Shown: positions 1 to 6,741 of the stretch, piece by piece
Layout: every line of letters starts with the position of its first letter
Position numbering within the stretch: position 1 is the stretch's first letter
Assembly (NCBI GenBank): GCA_021802165.1
Contig: JAKAAU010000004.1
Span: forward strand, 1-17,502
DNA length: 17,502 nucleotides
DNA from: Thermoplasmata archaeon
Lineage (GTDB): Archaea > Thermoplasmatota > Thermoplasmata > Thermoplasmatales > Thermoplasmataceae
Direction of reading: 5' to 3'
Program-made: the position numbers and the translations under genes
The notes under the pieces: generated by a model
Databases searched by the model: none
Seen by the model: the letters and a program-made list of their open reading frames with translations, nothing else
Told to the model about the DNA's origin: nothing

Positions 1-110
1 AATATACGCCTGTGGAGATGAATGCCAATACCCTGGAAGGACTGAATATAGGTCCGTATGTCAGGGCAAGCTTTGTCCATGAATCAGGAAGCCTCAATGT
101 TTTAACATGA
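1..110 (+). CDS. C-terminal fragment of an unidentified protein
   Basis: An open frame enters from the left edge (first whole codon at base 3) and ends at the TGA at 108-110, giving the last 35 residues of a protein. The codons (AGG for Arg, ATA for Ile) match the other genes here, which supports a real coding end. The readable tail contains TPVEMNANTLEGLN and ends in SGSLNVLT. I do not recognise the family from so short a piece. It is convergent with the TPP enzyme gene, with about 90 bases between the two stop codons. Confidence 0.5.
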   Translation, partial: YTPVEMNANTLEGLNIGPYVRASFVHESGSLNVLT

Positions 111-136
111 GGTAGCTCACCTTGTTATTTCAAGAT

Positions 137-156
137 ATTTCAGAAATTTTTATAAC
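137..156 (+). terminator. Possible T-rich transcription end after the left-edge gene
   Basis: A short inverted repeat, ATTTC-A-GAAAT (137-147), runs into a T-rich stretch (TTTTTATAA). It lies 27 bases after the stop of the left-edge gene. Archaeal termination mostly depends on U-rich stretches, so this is a plausible but weak terminator. The same TTTATA could instead be read as a promoter element for something starting near 175, for which I see no gene. Confidence 0.25.
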
Positions 157-157
157 G

Positions 158-187
158 TGGTGGGAATAAATTCCACCGGGTCCACCA
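158..187 (+). other. Hairpin resembling a tRNA T-arm plus 3' acceptor and CCA
   Basis: Bases 160-164 (GTGGG) pair with 172-176 (TCCAC, one G-U pair) around a 7-base loop, AATAAAT. Then follow 7 bases (CGGGTCC), an A and CCA at 185-187. This is the geometry of a tRNA 3' end: 5-bp T-stem, 7-base loop, 7-base acceptor strand, discriminator and CCA. Against a functional tRNA, the loop lacks the TTC expected at positions 54-56, C61 is T, and no matching 5' acceptor (GGACCCG) occurs upstream in the window. It may be a tRNA remnant, an attachment-site copy, or simply a hairpin between convergent genes. Confidence 0.3.
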
Positions 188-199
188 ATTGATTGGCTT

Positions 200-1888
200 T
201 CAGAGCCTATGCGGAATATCTGTTATATGTTTCCATTCTGGTACTGGTGGTAAGAGTTTATCCTCTGGAAGTACAATGACCTCTATAATTGCGGGAGACG
301 CATCTGAAAATACATCTCTCATGCAGGACATGATTTCTGAGTCTCTTTCAATGCGTATATATTTCATCGAAAATGCATCTGCAAGTTTACTGTAATTGGT
401 ATCGTAAAAATCTGTCCCGCTGAGCACTCTTCCATAATCGGAAACCATGGTAGCCCGTATCCATCCAAATGATTTATTGTTGAATATGAACACCTTCACA
501 CCAATATTATATCTGGCCACAGTTTCTAGTTCCCCCTGGGCAAAACCCATGCTCCCGTCAGATGTGAGGCAAACGGTTACGGATCCTCCTGCGTAATATG
601 CCCCTATAGCCGCAGGGAGTGCGAAACCAAGTCCACCAGCAGAGTAGTTGAAAAGAAATTTTCTTCCAGAGTGGGTGCAGCGGTAGAACGCCGAAGTGTA
701 AATGGCTCCTATTCCGGGGTCTGCCGTGATGGCTCCAAATTTTTCACCATATTCCATTAGGCATTTTATAAATTTAGCAGGGTTTACATGGGAGTTGTCC
801 CTTATTGATTCGATAAAGGTGGATTCCCATTTGTTCCTGGCATCCAGTATTTCATTTCCATATTTCCTTTTTTTAATAAATTCCCGAAGTAATGCATTGA
901 TTCTTGAAAGGATTTCAAGGGCGTCCCCAAGAAGCCCTACAGAAATTTCATAGTTATTGCCCAGTTGGGATACATCGCTATCCAGTTGCACAATCCTGAT
1001 ATGTTTTGATGGATCAGGGGATTTCCACCATGATGTGGAAGCCGAGTCAGTATTTGTACCAATGAAAAATATCAGGTCTGCAGAGTCCACGGTGTTTCTG
1101 GATATTTCATTTCCACCCCTGCTGCCGACTACTCCTATTGATAATGGGTGGTTCTCAGGAAAACTCCCTTTCCCTGAAATAGTTGTACCCACAGGGATAG
1201 AAAGCATCTCTGAAAGTTTCAGAAGAGGTGCCCATGCCCCGGAGTAAAGAACACCCTGCCCGCATATTATAACTGGCCTTGATGCCTTAACCAGCATTTT
1301 TGCAGCCCTGGATATTGATGCATCATCACATGATTGCCTTATTGATGGAAATCTGGAAAATGTATCATCTGAATAGAGTTCTGATTCTTCTACCCCGTCC
1401 TTATACACATTCAGAGGAAAATTGATAAAAACAGGGCCGGATGGTGGAGTTGTTGCTATCCTGAATCCATATCTAATTATCCTGGGTATATCTCCAGGTG
1501 TCGCCACATTCAGAACTTTCTTTGTCACACCTGAAAACATGAAGGTTTTATCATACTCTGTAAGTACGTTTTTCTTCGTGGAATTCATTGAAATATCGCT
1601 TGAAAGTTCTATCAGTGGGGTACCACTGGTATATGCCTCTACAATGGCAGGGATGGTGTAGGAGGCCCCGACTCCAGGCACTTCGCATATTCCGGGCTTT
1701 GAGGATACCCTGGCATATGCTTCTGCCATGATTGCAACATTTCTTTCGTCCCTGCCTGATATGTGATTTATACCCTCAAAACTATCCCATTCATAATATA
1801 ATGGGAATGACGTTTCTCCTATCAGGCCGAAAACATGATCAACCTGATATTTTTTGAGCATTTCTAAAATAGACCTGGCTCCGTTCAT
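200..1888 (-). CDS. Thiamine-diphosphate-dependent enzyme (acetolactate synthase / 2-oxoacid decarboxylase superfamily)
   Basis: This 562-residue protein has the PYR, central and PP domains of the acetolactate synthase/benzoylformate decarboxylase superfamily. The PYR domain (about 1-165) carries the cofactor-activating Glu48 in the motif RDERNVAIMAEAYAR. The central domain (about 190-330) has the RPVIICGQGV strand. The PP domain (about 400-540) has the Mg-diphosphate motif SDGS (443-446) with NN near 470, close to the usual GDG-x(~25)-NN spacing. The tail LLPPVPEW resembles acetolactate synthase ends. No small regulatory (ilvN-like) subunit or other branched-chain gene is adjacent, so the substrate is open: acetolactate synthase, another 2-oxoacid decarboxylase or a lyase are all possible. 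The ATG sits about 23 bases from a TATA element, as in a leaderless transcript. It is divergent from the comB-family gene. The TPP-enzyme assignment is firm; the reaction is not. Confidence 0.8.
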   Translation of the reverse strand: MNGARSILEMLKKYQVDHVFGLIGETSFPLYYEWDSFEGINHISGRDERNVAIMAEAYARVSSKPGICEVPGVGASYTIPAIVEAYTSGTPLIELSSDISMNSTKKNVLTEYDKTFMFSGVTKKVLNVATPGDIPRIIRYGFRIATTPPSGPVFINFPLNVYKDGVEESELYSDDTFSRFPSIRQSCDDASISRAAKMLVKASRPVIICGQGVLYSGAWAPLLKLSEMLSIPVGTTISGKGSFPENHPLSIGVVGSRGGNEISRNTVDSADLIFFIGTNTDSASTSWWKSPDPSKHIRIVQLDSDVSQLGNNYEISVGLLGDALEILSRINALLREFIKKRKYGNEILDARNKWESTFIESIRDNSHVNPAKFIKCLMEYGEKFGAITADPGIGAIYTSAFYRCTHSGRKFLFNYSAGGLGFALPAAIGAYYAGGSVTVCLTSDGSMGFAQGELETVARYNIGVKVFIFNNKSFGWIRATMVSDYGRVLSGTDFYDTNYSKLADAFSMKYIRIERDSEIMSCMRDVFSDASPAIIEVIVLPEDKLLPPVPEWKHITDIPHRL

Positions 1889-2027
1889 ATTAATTTAATT
1901 TCAGGTAATATATATTGTTTGCTATTTATTGACAAACATATCAAAATATGAATTATGTGAATATATTCATTATTCTATATATTTCAAAAATAAAAAATAA
2001 GATATATAAAAAGGATATCCGTTATAG
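1889..2027. promoter_or_regulatory. Divergent promoter region with two TATA boxes and a perfect palindrome
   Basis: This AT-rich gap separates the TPP enzyme (-) from the comB-family gene (+). For the plus gene, TATATAAA at 2003-2010 preceded by a purine-rich BRE-like stretch is centred about 22 bases before the ATG at 2028. For the minus gene, a TATA element at 1906-1916 is about 23 bases from its ATG. Both genes therefore probably give leaderless mRNAs. Between the boxes is a perfect 12-bp palindrome, TGAATATATTCA (1958-1969), plus a nearby ATGAAT (1948-1953). Its position fits an operator acting on either promoter, but the AT-richness makes chance palindromes likelier. Confidence 0.6.
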
Positions 2028-2690
2028 ATGAACGTTAATATTATCGATGGCAGAAAGGAAAAAAAATTTGATGATTCAACAAAGGTTCTCATAGATATTT
2101 TCAGGGCAACGACAACAATACCACTAATGATTTACAGGGGTGCATCTTCCATAATACCTGTGAGAACTGTAACAGAGACCAGAAAGATGAAATCAAAAAA
2201 TCCTGATTACCTCACAAGTGGGGAGAGATATGGTATCAGAATTCCTGGATTTAATTATGGTAATTCACCCAGCGTTATAATGGGCACTGATTTATCAGGA
2301 AAAACTCTTCTGTTCACATCTACCAATGGAATTAAGGTTCTTTTTAAAATTGTTGAATATCCGGGCGATATTTACATATCATCTTTTATAAACTTTACTG
2401 CAACATACAATGCAGTTAAGGATATGGAAAGAGTATCGATAATAGTCTCTAACAGACCAGATGGAATATCTGATGAGGATTATATATATGCAAATATGCT
2501 GAAAAGCAAACTGGAAGGCAATGATGTTAACGTACAGGACTACTGCAACCAGATCAGGGAAAGTCATGGGTCGAAGAGACTCAAGATCATGGGTGCAGGA
2601 GCTGACATAGAAAGTTCATTACAGGTTGATCTCTACAAAAACCCCGTCATATATAGCAACGGAAAGATCATGCCGCTGGTAAAGAACTAA
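2028..2690 (+). CDS. comB: 2-phosphosulfolactate phosphatase family protein (ComB-like)
   Basis: This 220-residue protein matches the ComB family along its length: DIFRATTT (23-30), a run from SGERYGI to GFNYGNSP (64-81), TSTNG (97-101) and the acidic SDEDY near 148-152. In methanogens ComB hydrolyses 2-phosphosulfolactate to sulfolactate and phosphate, a Mg-dependent step toward coenzyme M. Thermoplasmatales are not known to make coenzyme M, and no comA, comC or comDE-type gene is beside it, so the substrate here may be another phosphorylated acid. The ATG is placed by the TATA box about 22 bases upstream (leaderless). It is divergent from a TPP enzyme, and its stop overlaps the stop of mptE (-) by three bases. 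Family confidence is high; the physiological role is inferred. Confidence 0.82.
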   Translation: MNVNIIDGRKEKKFDDSTKVLIDIFRATTTIPLMIYRGASSIIPVRTVTETRKMKSKNPDYLTSGERYGIRIPGFNYGNSPSVIMGTDLSGKTLLFTSTNGIKVLFKIVEYPGDIYISSFINFTATYNAVKDMERVSIIVSNRPDGISDEDYIYANMLKSKLEGNDVNVQDYCNQIRESHGSKRLKIMGAGADIESSLQVDLYKNPVIYSNGKIMPLVKN

Positions 2691-3361
2691 ATTTCGATAA
2701 TACTGCCTTCTGTGAAATCACTCCCCCTGGAGTTTGCAAGGCAGTTTAGGAGGTATTTTGCCCATGCAAGCTTTATGCTCTTTCTGATCAGAGAATTATT
2801 GTCGTAATAGTTTTTTTTATTAACATGGTTGAAATCGAATCCTATTAGAGTTATCAATCCGGCATCCAGATGATCCGCAAGAAATGCGGCCCTGTCACCA
2901 TCGCTGAACCCACCGAAATTATAAAGATGTGCCATGGGAATATTCTGTGTTGTTGCCAAAGCATCAGGAAAATATTTTGCATACTGCAATATTTTTTCCC
3001 GGTTGTCTCCATGCGCATGCAGGACTATTGAAGACCCTTTTCTGGAGGAATTTATTATCGACTCGACATTTCCATCCAGATCGGATACTATAATATCAGG
3101 TATTCCCCGCAGTTCCATATACGTGTCTATGGCTGAATCGGCAACAACAACATATCCACCAGACACCGTTGTAAGGGCATCCTCCAGATCTGGCCCATTT
3201 CCTATTATGAAGGCATTCCGTCCACGGTACCTGTCAAACAATGATTCATCATTATGAATCAATCTATGGAGCTCCAGGGATGATGTATAGTCATCTGTCC
3301 TGTTTATTCCAAGAGAATCGGTAATTCTCAAATAAAGCGGGAACCATTCGCAGAATTTCAT
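2687..3361 (-). CDS. mptE: 6-hydroxymethyl-7,8-dihydropterin pyrophosphokinase, MptE-type (DUF115)
   Basis: MptE transfers diphosphate from ATP to 6-hydroxymethyl-7,8-dihydropterin in archaeal tetrahydropterin (folate or methanopterin) synthesis, replacing bacterial FolK. The 224-residue protein shows the family signatures in order: IGNGPDLE (53-60), PDIIVSDLDG (88-97), HAHGDN (115-120), NFGGFSDGDRAA (148-159) and IGFDF (173-177). The acidic DLDG and HGDN motifs are the likely metal and nucleotide site. The ATG overlaps the stop of the upstream DUF373 gene as ATGA (3358-3361), with a GGAG inside the end of that gene as its probable ribosome-binding site. This suggests coupled translation. Its stop overlaps that of comB tail-to-tail. 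Confidence 0.9.
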   Translation of the reverse strand: MKFCEWFPLYLRITDSLGINRTDDYTSSLELHRLIHNDESLFDRYRGRNAFIIGNGPDLEDALTTVSGGYVVVADSAIDTYMELRGIPDIIVSDLDGNVESIINSSRKGSSIVLHAHGDNREKILQYAKYFPDALATTQNIPMAHLYNFGGFSDGDRAAFLADHLDAGLITLIGFDFNHVNKKNYYDNNSLIRKSIKLAWAKYLLNCLANSRGSDFTEGSIIEI

Positions 3362-4485
3362 TTTATCTCCATAACATTTCCATTTTTGTTCTTTATGGAC
3401 GAAAAATATTTATGCACTGCAGAGGCGGAAAGGGCAATCACAATTCCGGCTATGATATACCCAAAATACACAGTCATCACAGAGAGCGGTATAAAGCCCA
3501 CAATGTACCTTATATAATTAATTATACCTGAGAATATCAGTGCCATGGAGAGTGAAAATGCAATCCCGTACCACATTCTGGACATACCGTGCCTTTCCTC
3601 TATATAAAGATCGAAGGCATCAAAGAGCTCCTTTGAAACAAAGGATGCAAATATCCACCAGACAAAAACAGTAAGAAACAGTAGGACTTTATTCATTATG
3701 GGTACCCTTCTAACCGTGGACTCATAACTGTATGCAATCCCTATAACTATGATAAAGAAGGAAACAACATAGGATAGCATGGAAATTTTTGCCTCCTGTG
3801 AGTACTCTTTCATATTCACTGCAAGCCTGACAATAAGCTGGTTTAGCTCCACTGCCCTCCCAACAAAATACGCACCCAGAACGATAGTTACGAGCATTAC
3901 TGCGCCGCTTCCCGGGTTTATTACATATGATTTTGTAAGTATCATATAATAAAGGGTGAAAATTAACAAGGACAGACCATAGCTCAACAGAAGCAACCCG
4001 ACCGGAATTGTAAATTTCCTTGCTATTTTTTTGTCCCTTATCCCCCTTATAATATAATAATAAAGAGATTCTATATTTTCATTATGCCTTACCAGTATGT
4101 GCTTTACATACCTTATTTTTATTCTTGATGATATTATAGGAGTTATATAATCATCCTCAGCGCCATCTGAAACCAGTATCAGGTCATCATAATGATCCAT
4201 GCTGAGAACGTCGTCAAGCTGTTTGCTCAGTATTTCATCTGATTTTGAACCCACATCATCGTCACCGGTAATAAGGGCAATTTCAACATTCTCATTTTTT
4301 CTCTTCAAATCCTCATAAAGCTTAATTGTGCCGAAAAGTGCATTTGCATCTGAATCCTCAGGATCCACAGAGATTAGCTTAAGAGCTGCATTATAGCAAT
4401 CGCCATACCCCGTAACAGGACCTTCTATGCCCGCCTTTATGCCGTAATCATTATCACGATCCACATTCAGTATTAGAGTTGCCAT
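3358..4485 (-). CDS. DUF373 family integral membrane protein
   Basis: This 375-residue protein has a soluble N-terminal half and a membrane C-terminal half. Residues 1-150 look like an alternating alpha/beta domain (LILNVDRDNDYG at the start, IALITGDDDVG near 88-98, LILVSDGAEDDYI near 121-133) with many acidic residues at strand ends. From about 158 there are roughly seven hydrophobic segments, for example LLLLSYGLSLLIF, VMLVTIVLGAYFVG and FFIIVIGIAY. This matches DUF373, an archaeal family of unknown function. The acidic strand ends suggest a metal or nucleotide site facing the cytoplasm, but that is inference. A TATA element near 4512-4521 lies about 30 bases upstream of the ATG. It is cotranscribed with mptE through an ATGA overlap. 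Confidence 0.8.
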   Translation of the reverse strand: MATLILNVDRDNDYGIKAGIEGPVTGYGDCYNAALKLISVDPEDSDANALFGTIKLYEDLKRKNENVEIALITGDDDVGSKSDEILSKQLDDVLSMDHYDDLILVSDGAEDDYITPIISSRIKIRYVKHILVRHNENIESLYYYIIRGIRDKKIARKFTIPVGLLLLSYGLSLLIFTLYYMILTKSYVINPGSGAVMLVTIVLGAYFVGRAVELNQLIVRLAVNMKEYSQEAKISMLSYVVSFFIIVIGIAYSYESTVRRVPIMNKVLLFLTVFVWWIFASFVSKELFDAFDLYIEERHGMSRMWYGIAFSLSMALIFSGIINYIRYIVGFIPLSVMTVYFGYIIAGIVIALSASAVHKYFSSIKNKNGNVMEIK

Positions 4486-4530
4486 ACCTTATAATTAATA
4501 AAGGAAATGTGACTATATAAGTTTTATCAA
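4486..4530 (-). promoter_or_regulatory. Promoter of the DUF373-mptE pair
   Basis: On the minus strand the sequence AACTTATATAGTC (TATA core about 4512-4521) lies about 30 bases before the ATG at 4485, suggesting a start site near 4490 and a very short leader. The gap to the stop of the winged-helix gene upstream is about 100 bases, so DUF373-mptE can be transcribed independently of it. Confidence 0.5.
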
Positions 4531-4587
4531 TTCATGGTTATAAAATAAAAGTTATATTTAGAGTGGAAGAAGCAGGGCAAAGCTTAT

Positions 4588-4803
4588 CTACTTTATTATG
4601 AAATAACCGGCACTTTTCTGCCTTGCCACCCTTTTTACAACCTTTTTATCCATTAGTTCCTTTAGCCCTGCGTTAACAAGGCCCTTTCCAAGTGATGCCT
4701 TTTTCATTATATCATCTGCTGTTTTCAGCTTTTCCTCTGAAATAGCTCCCATAGCCTTTAAGGAATCGTATATCTTTTCTGCATTGCCTGATAGGTCTGA
4801 CAT
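4588..4803 (-). CDS. Small winged-helix DNA-binding protein
   Basis: This is a 71-residue basic protein beginning MSDLSGNAEKIYDSL. The pattern is helix, then a short helix-turn-helix (ISEEKLKTADDIMKKASLGK), a recognition helix (GLVNAGLKELMDKKVV) and a strand-turn-strand wing (KRVARQKSAGYFIIK). That is the outline of a stand-alone winged-helix domain. A longer reading from GTG at 4812 is possible, but an AAGGTGG Shine-Dalgarno-like sequence (4809-4815) sits six bases before the ATG at 4803 and would be consumed by it, so I prefer the ATG. Overlapping TATA tracts lie at about 4826-4846. Small proteins of this kind can be chromatin-associated or specific regulators; I cannot tell which. Confidence 0.7.
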   Translation of the reverse strand: MSDLSGNAEKIYDSLKAMGAISEEKLKTADDIMKKASLGKGLVNAGLKELMDKKVVKRVARQKSAGYFIIK

Positions 4804-4909
4804 TATTGCCACCTTATAGTATATATTATATAAATATATAAATATAATTAAATCAATAATAAAGAATAAAATTGGATAAAAAAATATAGAAAAAACGTAT
4901 GTGGAGTTT
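4804..4909. promoter_or_regulatory. Divergent promoter region between the winged-helix gene and the MBL gene
   Basis: This gap is extremely AT-rich. For the minus gene there are two overlapping TATA tracts (about 4826-4834 and 4835-4842 read on the minus strand), followed by the AAGGTGG ribosome-binding site. For the plus gene, GATAAAAA (4875-4882) and AAATATAG (4882-4889) are both reasonable TATA elements. The first would place the transcript start near a GTG at 4901, the second near the ATG at 4910. Confidence 0.5.
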
Positions 4910-5659
4910 ATGCTTAACTTTTATATGCTTTCTTCTGGAAGCAGGGGGAACTCCACTGTAATATGGGATGAAAATGACCTGATCATAATAGACTGTGGCA
5001 TTAGCCTGAAAAAATTCCTGGAGAAAACTTCAATGCTCGGCATAGATGATCTTGAAAAATCCATATTTATAAGCCATGAGCATTCCGACCATTCCGCCGG
5101 TGCCAGGACTATATCAAGGAAATTGCATGCAGATGTTTACTCACGGGCAAGAACCCTGGATAAAATGAGATTCGAAAAAGGTTACAGTATAAATGGTGAG
5201 GTGGCCATAGGAAATTTCACGGTTACACCGGTTTCAGTGAACCATGATGCTGTGGACCCTGTGGTGTATATAATACTTAAAAGAGGAATAAGGATATCGG
5301 TGGTTTCCGATCTCGGAATTGTAAGCGATGAACTCCTGTATGAAATGAATGGTTCAGATATTATGGCCATTGAGGCAAACCATGACCCTGAGATGCTGAG
5401 AACCGGCCCCTATACTGAAATGCTCAAGAGGAGAATCAGAAGCGATCATGGGCATCTTTCTAATGAGCAATCAGCCGAGGCAATATCCATGGCAGCAAAG
5501 GACAATACCAGGATTGTCCTCACACACCTCAGTGAGAAAAATAATACTCCTGATACTGCACTGGAAACTGTCAAGGCGTATCTTTCCAACAGAAATAAAA
5601 GATATATTTCCATAGAGGCCGCATCACAGGATTTTGGCAGTACACTTTACAGGCTATAA
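4910..5659 (+). CDS. Metallo-beta-lactamase-fold hydrolase, YycJ/WalJ-like
   Basis: This protein of about 249 residues opens with LSSGSRGNST and carries the di-metal motifs of the MBL fold: HEHSDH (56-61), NHD near 111-113, SDLG with the bridging Asp134, EANHD (155-159) and THLSEKNNTP (205-214). The tail motif DHGHLSNEQ (179-187) and the early SSGSxGNS pattern are typical of the YycJ/WalJ group, whose members are linked to DNA exonuclease activity; other MBL hydrolase roles remain possible. The frame is open to a GTG at 4901. I chose ATG 4910 because GGAG lies four bases before it and family members usually begin M-x-F-x-x-L-x-SGS. It is first in a plus-strand run but separated by 61 bases from the next gene. 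Confidence 0.83.
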   Translation: MLNFYMLSSGSRGNSTVIWDENDLIIIDCGISLKKFLEKTSMLGIDDLEKSIFISHEHSDHSAGARTISRKLHADVYSRARTLDKMRFEKGYSINGEVAIGNFTVTPVSVNHDAVDPVVYIILKRGIRISVVSDLGIVSDELLYEMNGSDIMAIEANHDPEMLRTGPYTEMLKRRIRSDHGHLSNEQSAEAISMAAKDNTRIVLTHLSEKNNTPDTALETVKAYLSNRNKRYISIEAASQDFGSTLYRL

Positions 5660-5720
5660 CTACCATAATGATAAATTAGATTATACCAAAGTTTTTGTAT
5701 TGTATTTATATATTCGTGGC
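5660..5720 (+). promoter_or_regulatory. Probable promoter of the flavin reductase gene
   Basis: This 61-base AT-rich gap contains GATTATACC (about 5679-5687) and TTTATATAT (5704-5712). The first is placed well for a start site just before the ATG at 5721. The second is only about 13 bases from that ATG and is less suitable unless translation starts further in. Confidence 0.35.
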
Positions 5721-6716
5721 ATGGAGGATTACGATCTTGTTATAATAGGAGCAGGTCCAACCGGACTTTTTGCCACGTTTCTTGCAGGACTCAGGGATAT
5801 TAAAAGCGTAACCCTGGAAGCCCTTGACTATACTGGTGGACAGATACCTGAACTTTACCCGGAGAAAATGGTATATGATGTTCAGGGTATACCAAGGATA
5901 AATGCTACTGAGCTCAGGGATAAAATGTATGAGCAGGCAAAATTATTCGACGGTGAAATCAGGCTGAGCAGCAAGGTAACGGATATAATACCCGGTGATG
6001 ATAAGTTTACCGTGGAGGTAAATGGGGAAAAGGCATACACATGCAAGGCGGTACTTGTATGTACAGGCATAGGCGATTTCACCCCAAGAAAAATTGGATG
6101 CCCTGGAGAGGAGGAATTCAAGGGTCGCGGTGTTGAGTACACAGTCAAGGATATAAACAGGTTCAAGGATCAGGTGGTTGCCATAGTAGGTGGCGGAGAT
6201 TCCGCCCTGGATTACGCAAGTGAGCTTGCAGGTACGGCAAAGAAGGTCTATGTCATTCACCATAGCGAAAAATTCAAGGCGGCTGAAAAAACTCTTGACA
6301 GCGTAATGAACAATAAGGAGATATCATTACTTATGAATAGCTCAGTGACAGAGGTATCAGGTAAGGATAAGGTCAGCAGCATATCAATTTCAAATGCACA
6401 GGATAAGAGCGTGCAGAGATTAAACATTGATTCCCTGATAGTTGCAATCGGGCATGTGGGTAAGGCCAATACATTCAAATCTGTAAATATAGAGATGAGC
6501 AAAAATGGCAGGAATATACTCGTAAACGATGAATTCCAGACAAATATAGAGGGCATATTTGCAGTTGGCGATGTGGCCACAATGCCAGGCGAGCCAGTAC
6601 ATCCAATCATAGCAATAGATGGTGGAAATGCCTATGTAGCCATCAACTTTATAAAGAAGTATTTAACCCCGAACGCAACCATTTTCGGTGGTCACAGCTC
6701 AAATCTTAATATTTAA
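5721..6716 (+). CDS. Thioredoxin-reductase-like ferredoxin--NAD(P) reductase (FNR type 2 fold)
   Basis: This 331-residue flavoprotein has an N-terminal FAD site, IIGAGPTGL (8-16), followed by GGQIPELYPEK (39-49) as in type 2 ferredoxin-NADP reductases (YumC group). A second dinucleotide site, VGGGDSALD (156-164), and the C-terminal FAD motif GIFAVGDVA complete the fold. It ends PNATIFGGHSSNL, like FNR type 2. Where thioredoxin reductases have CATC before the second nucleotide site, this has VEYTVKD, so no redox cysteine pair is present. The segment that usually reads HRRxxFR is HHSEKFK (180-186), so the arginines that grip the NADPH 2'-phosphate are missing. A likely role is electron transfer between ferredoxin and a pyridine nucleotide. 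The ATG at 5721 gives the standard MEDYDLVIIGAG beginning; the frame extends upstream without family similarity. Confidence 0.82.
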   Translation: MEDYDLVIIGAGPTGLFATFLAGLRDIKSVTLEALDYTGGQIPELYPEKMVYDVQGIPRINATELRDKMYEQAKLFDGEIRLSSKVTDIIPGDDKFTVEVNGEKAYTCKAVLVCTGIGDFTPRKIGCPGEEEFKGRGVEYTVKDINRFKDQVVAIVGGGDSALDYASELAGTAKKVYVIHHSEKFKAAEKTLDSVMNNKEISLLMNSSVTEVSGKDKVSSISISNAQDKSVQRLNIDSLIVAIGHVGKANTFKSVNIEMSKNGRNILVNDEFQTNIEGIFAVGDVATMPGEPVHPIIAIDGGNAYVAINFIKKYLTPNATIFGGHSSNLNI

Positions 6717-6741
6717 ATAGATATAAAACGATAAGCTGTGA
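6717..6741 (+). promoter_or_regulatory. Leaderless-type promoter of dph2
   Basis: The 25-base gap contains GATATAAAA (about 6720-6728), centred roughly 18-20 bases before the ATG at 6742. This is compatible with a leaderless dph2 mRNA. There is no Shine-Dalgarno-like sequence close to the start. Confidence 0.4.

Noticed and set aside
103..187. A complete tRNA gene, prompted by TAGCTCA at 113-119 (like a D-arm start) followed by the T-arm-like hairpin and CCA
   Set aside because: The 7 bases before TAGCTCA do not pair with the CGGGTCC acceptor strand, no anticodon arm can be drawn between them, and the T-loop lacks TTC.
702..1661. Plus-strand open frames of 79-96 residues inside the TPP enzyme gene
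   Set aside because: They lie antisense to a clearly recognisable protein, lack family motifs and start signals, and are shadows of its codon pattern.
5634..5720. Upstream extension of the flavin reductase to an ATG at 5634
   Set aside because: That ATG lies inside the preceding gene, and the added residues have no family similarity; ATG 5721 gives the standard start immediately before GxGxxG.
5882..6610. Several minus-strand open frames of about 60-117 residues opposite the flavin reductase gene
   Set aside because: They mutually overlap, have no promoter or ribosome-binding site, and no recognisable domain; the plus-strand frame has strong motifs.
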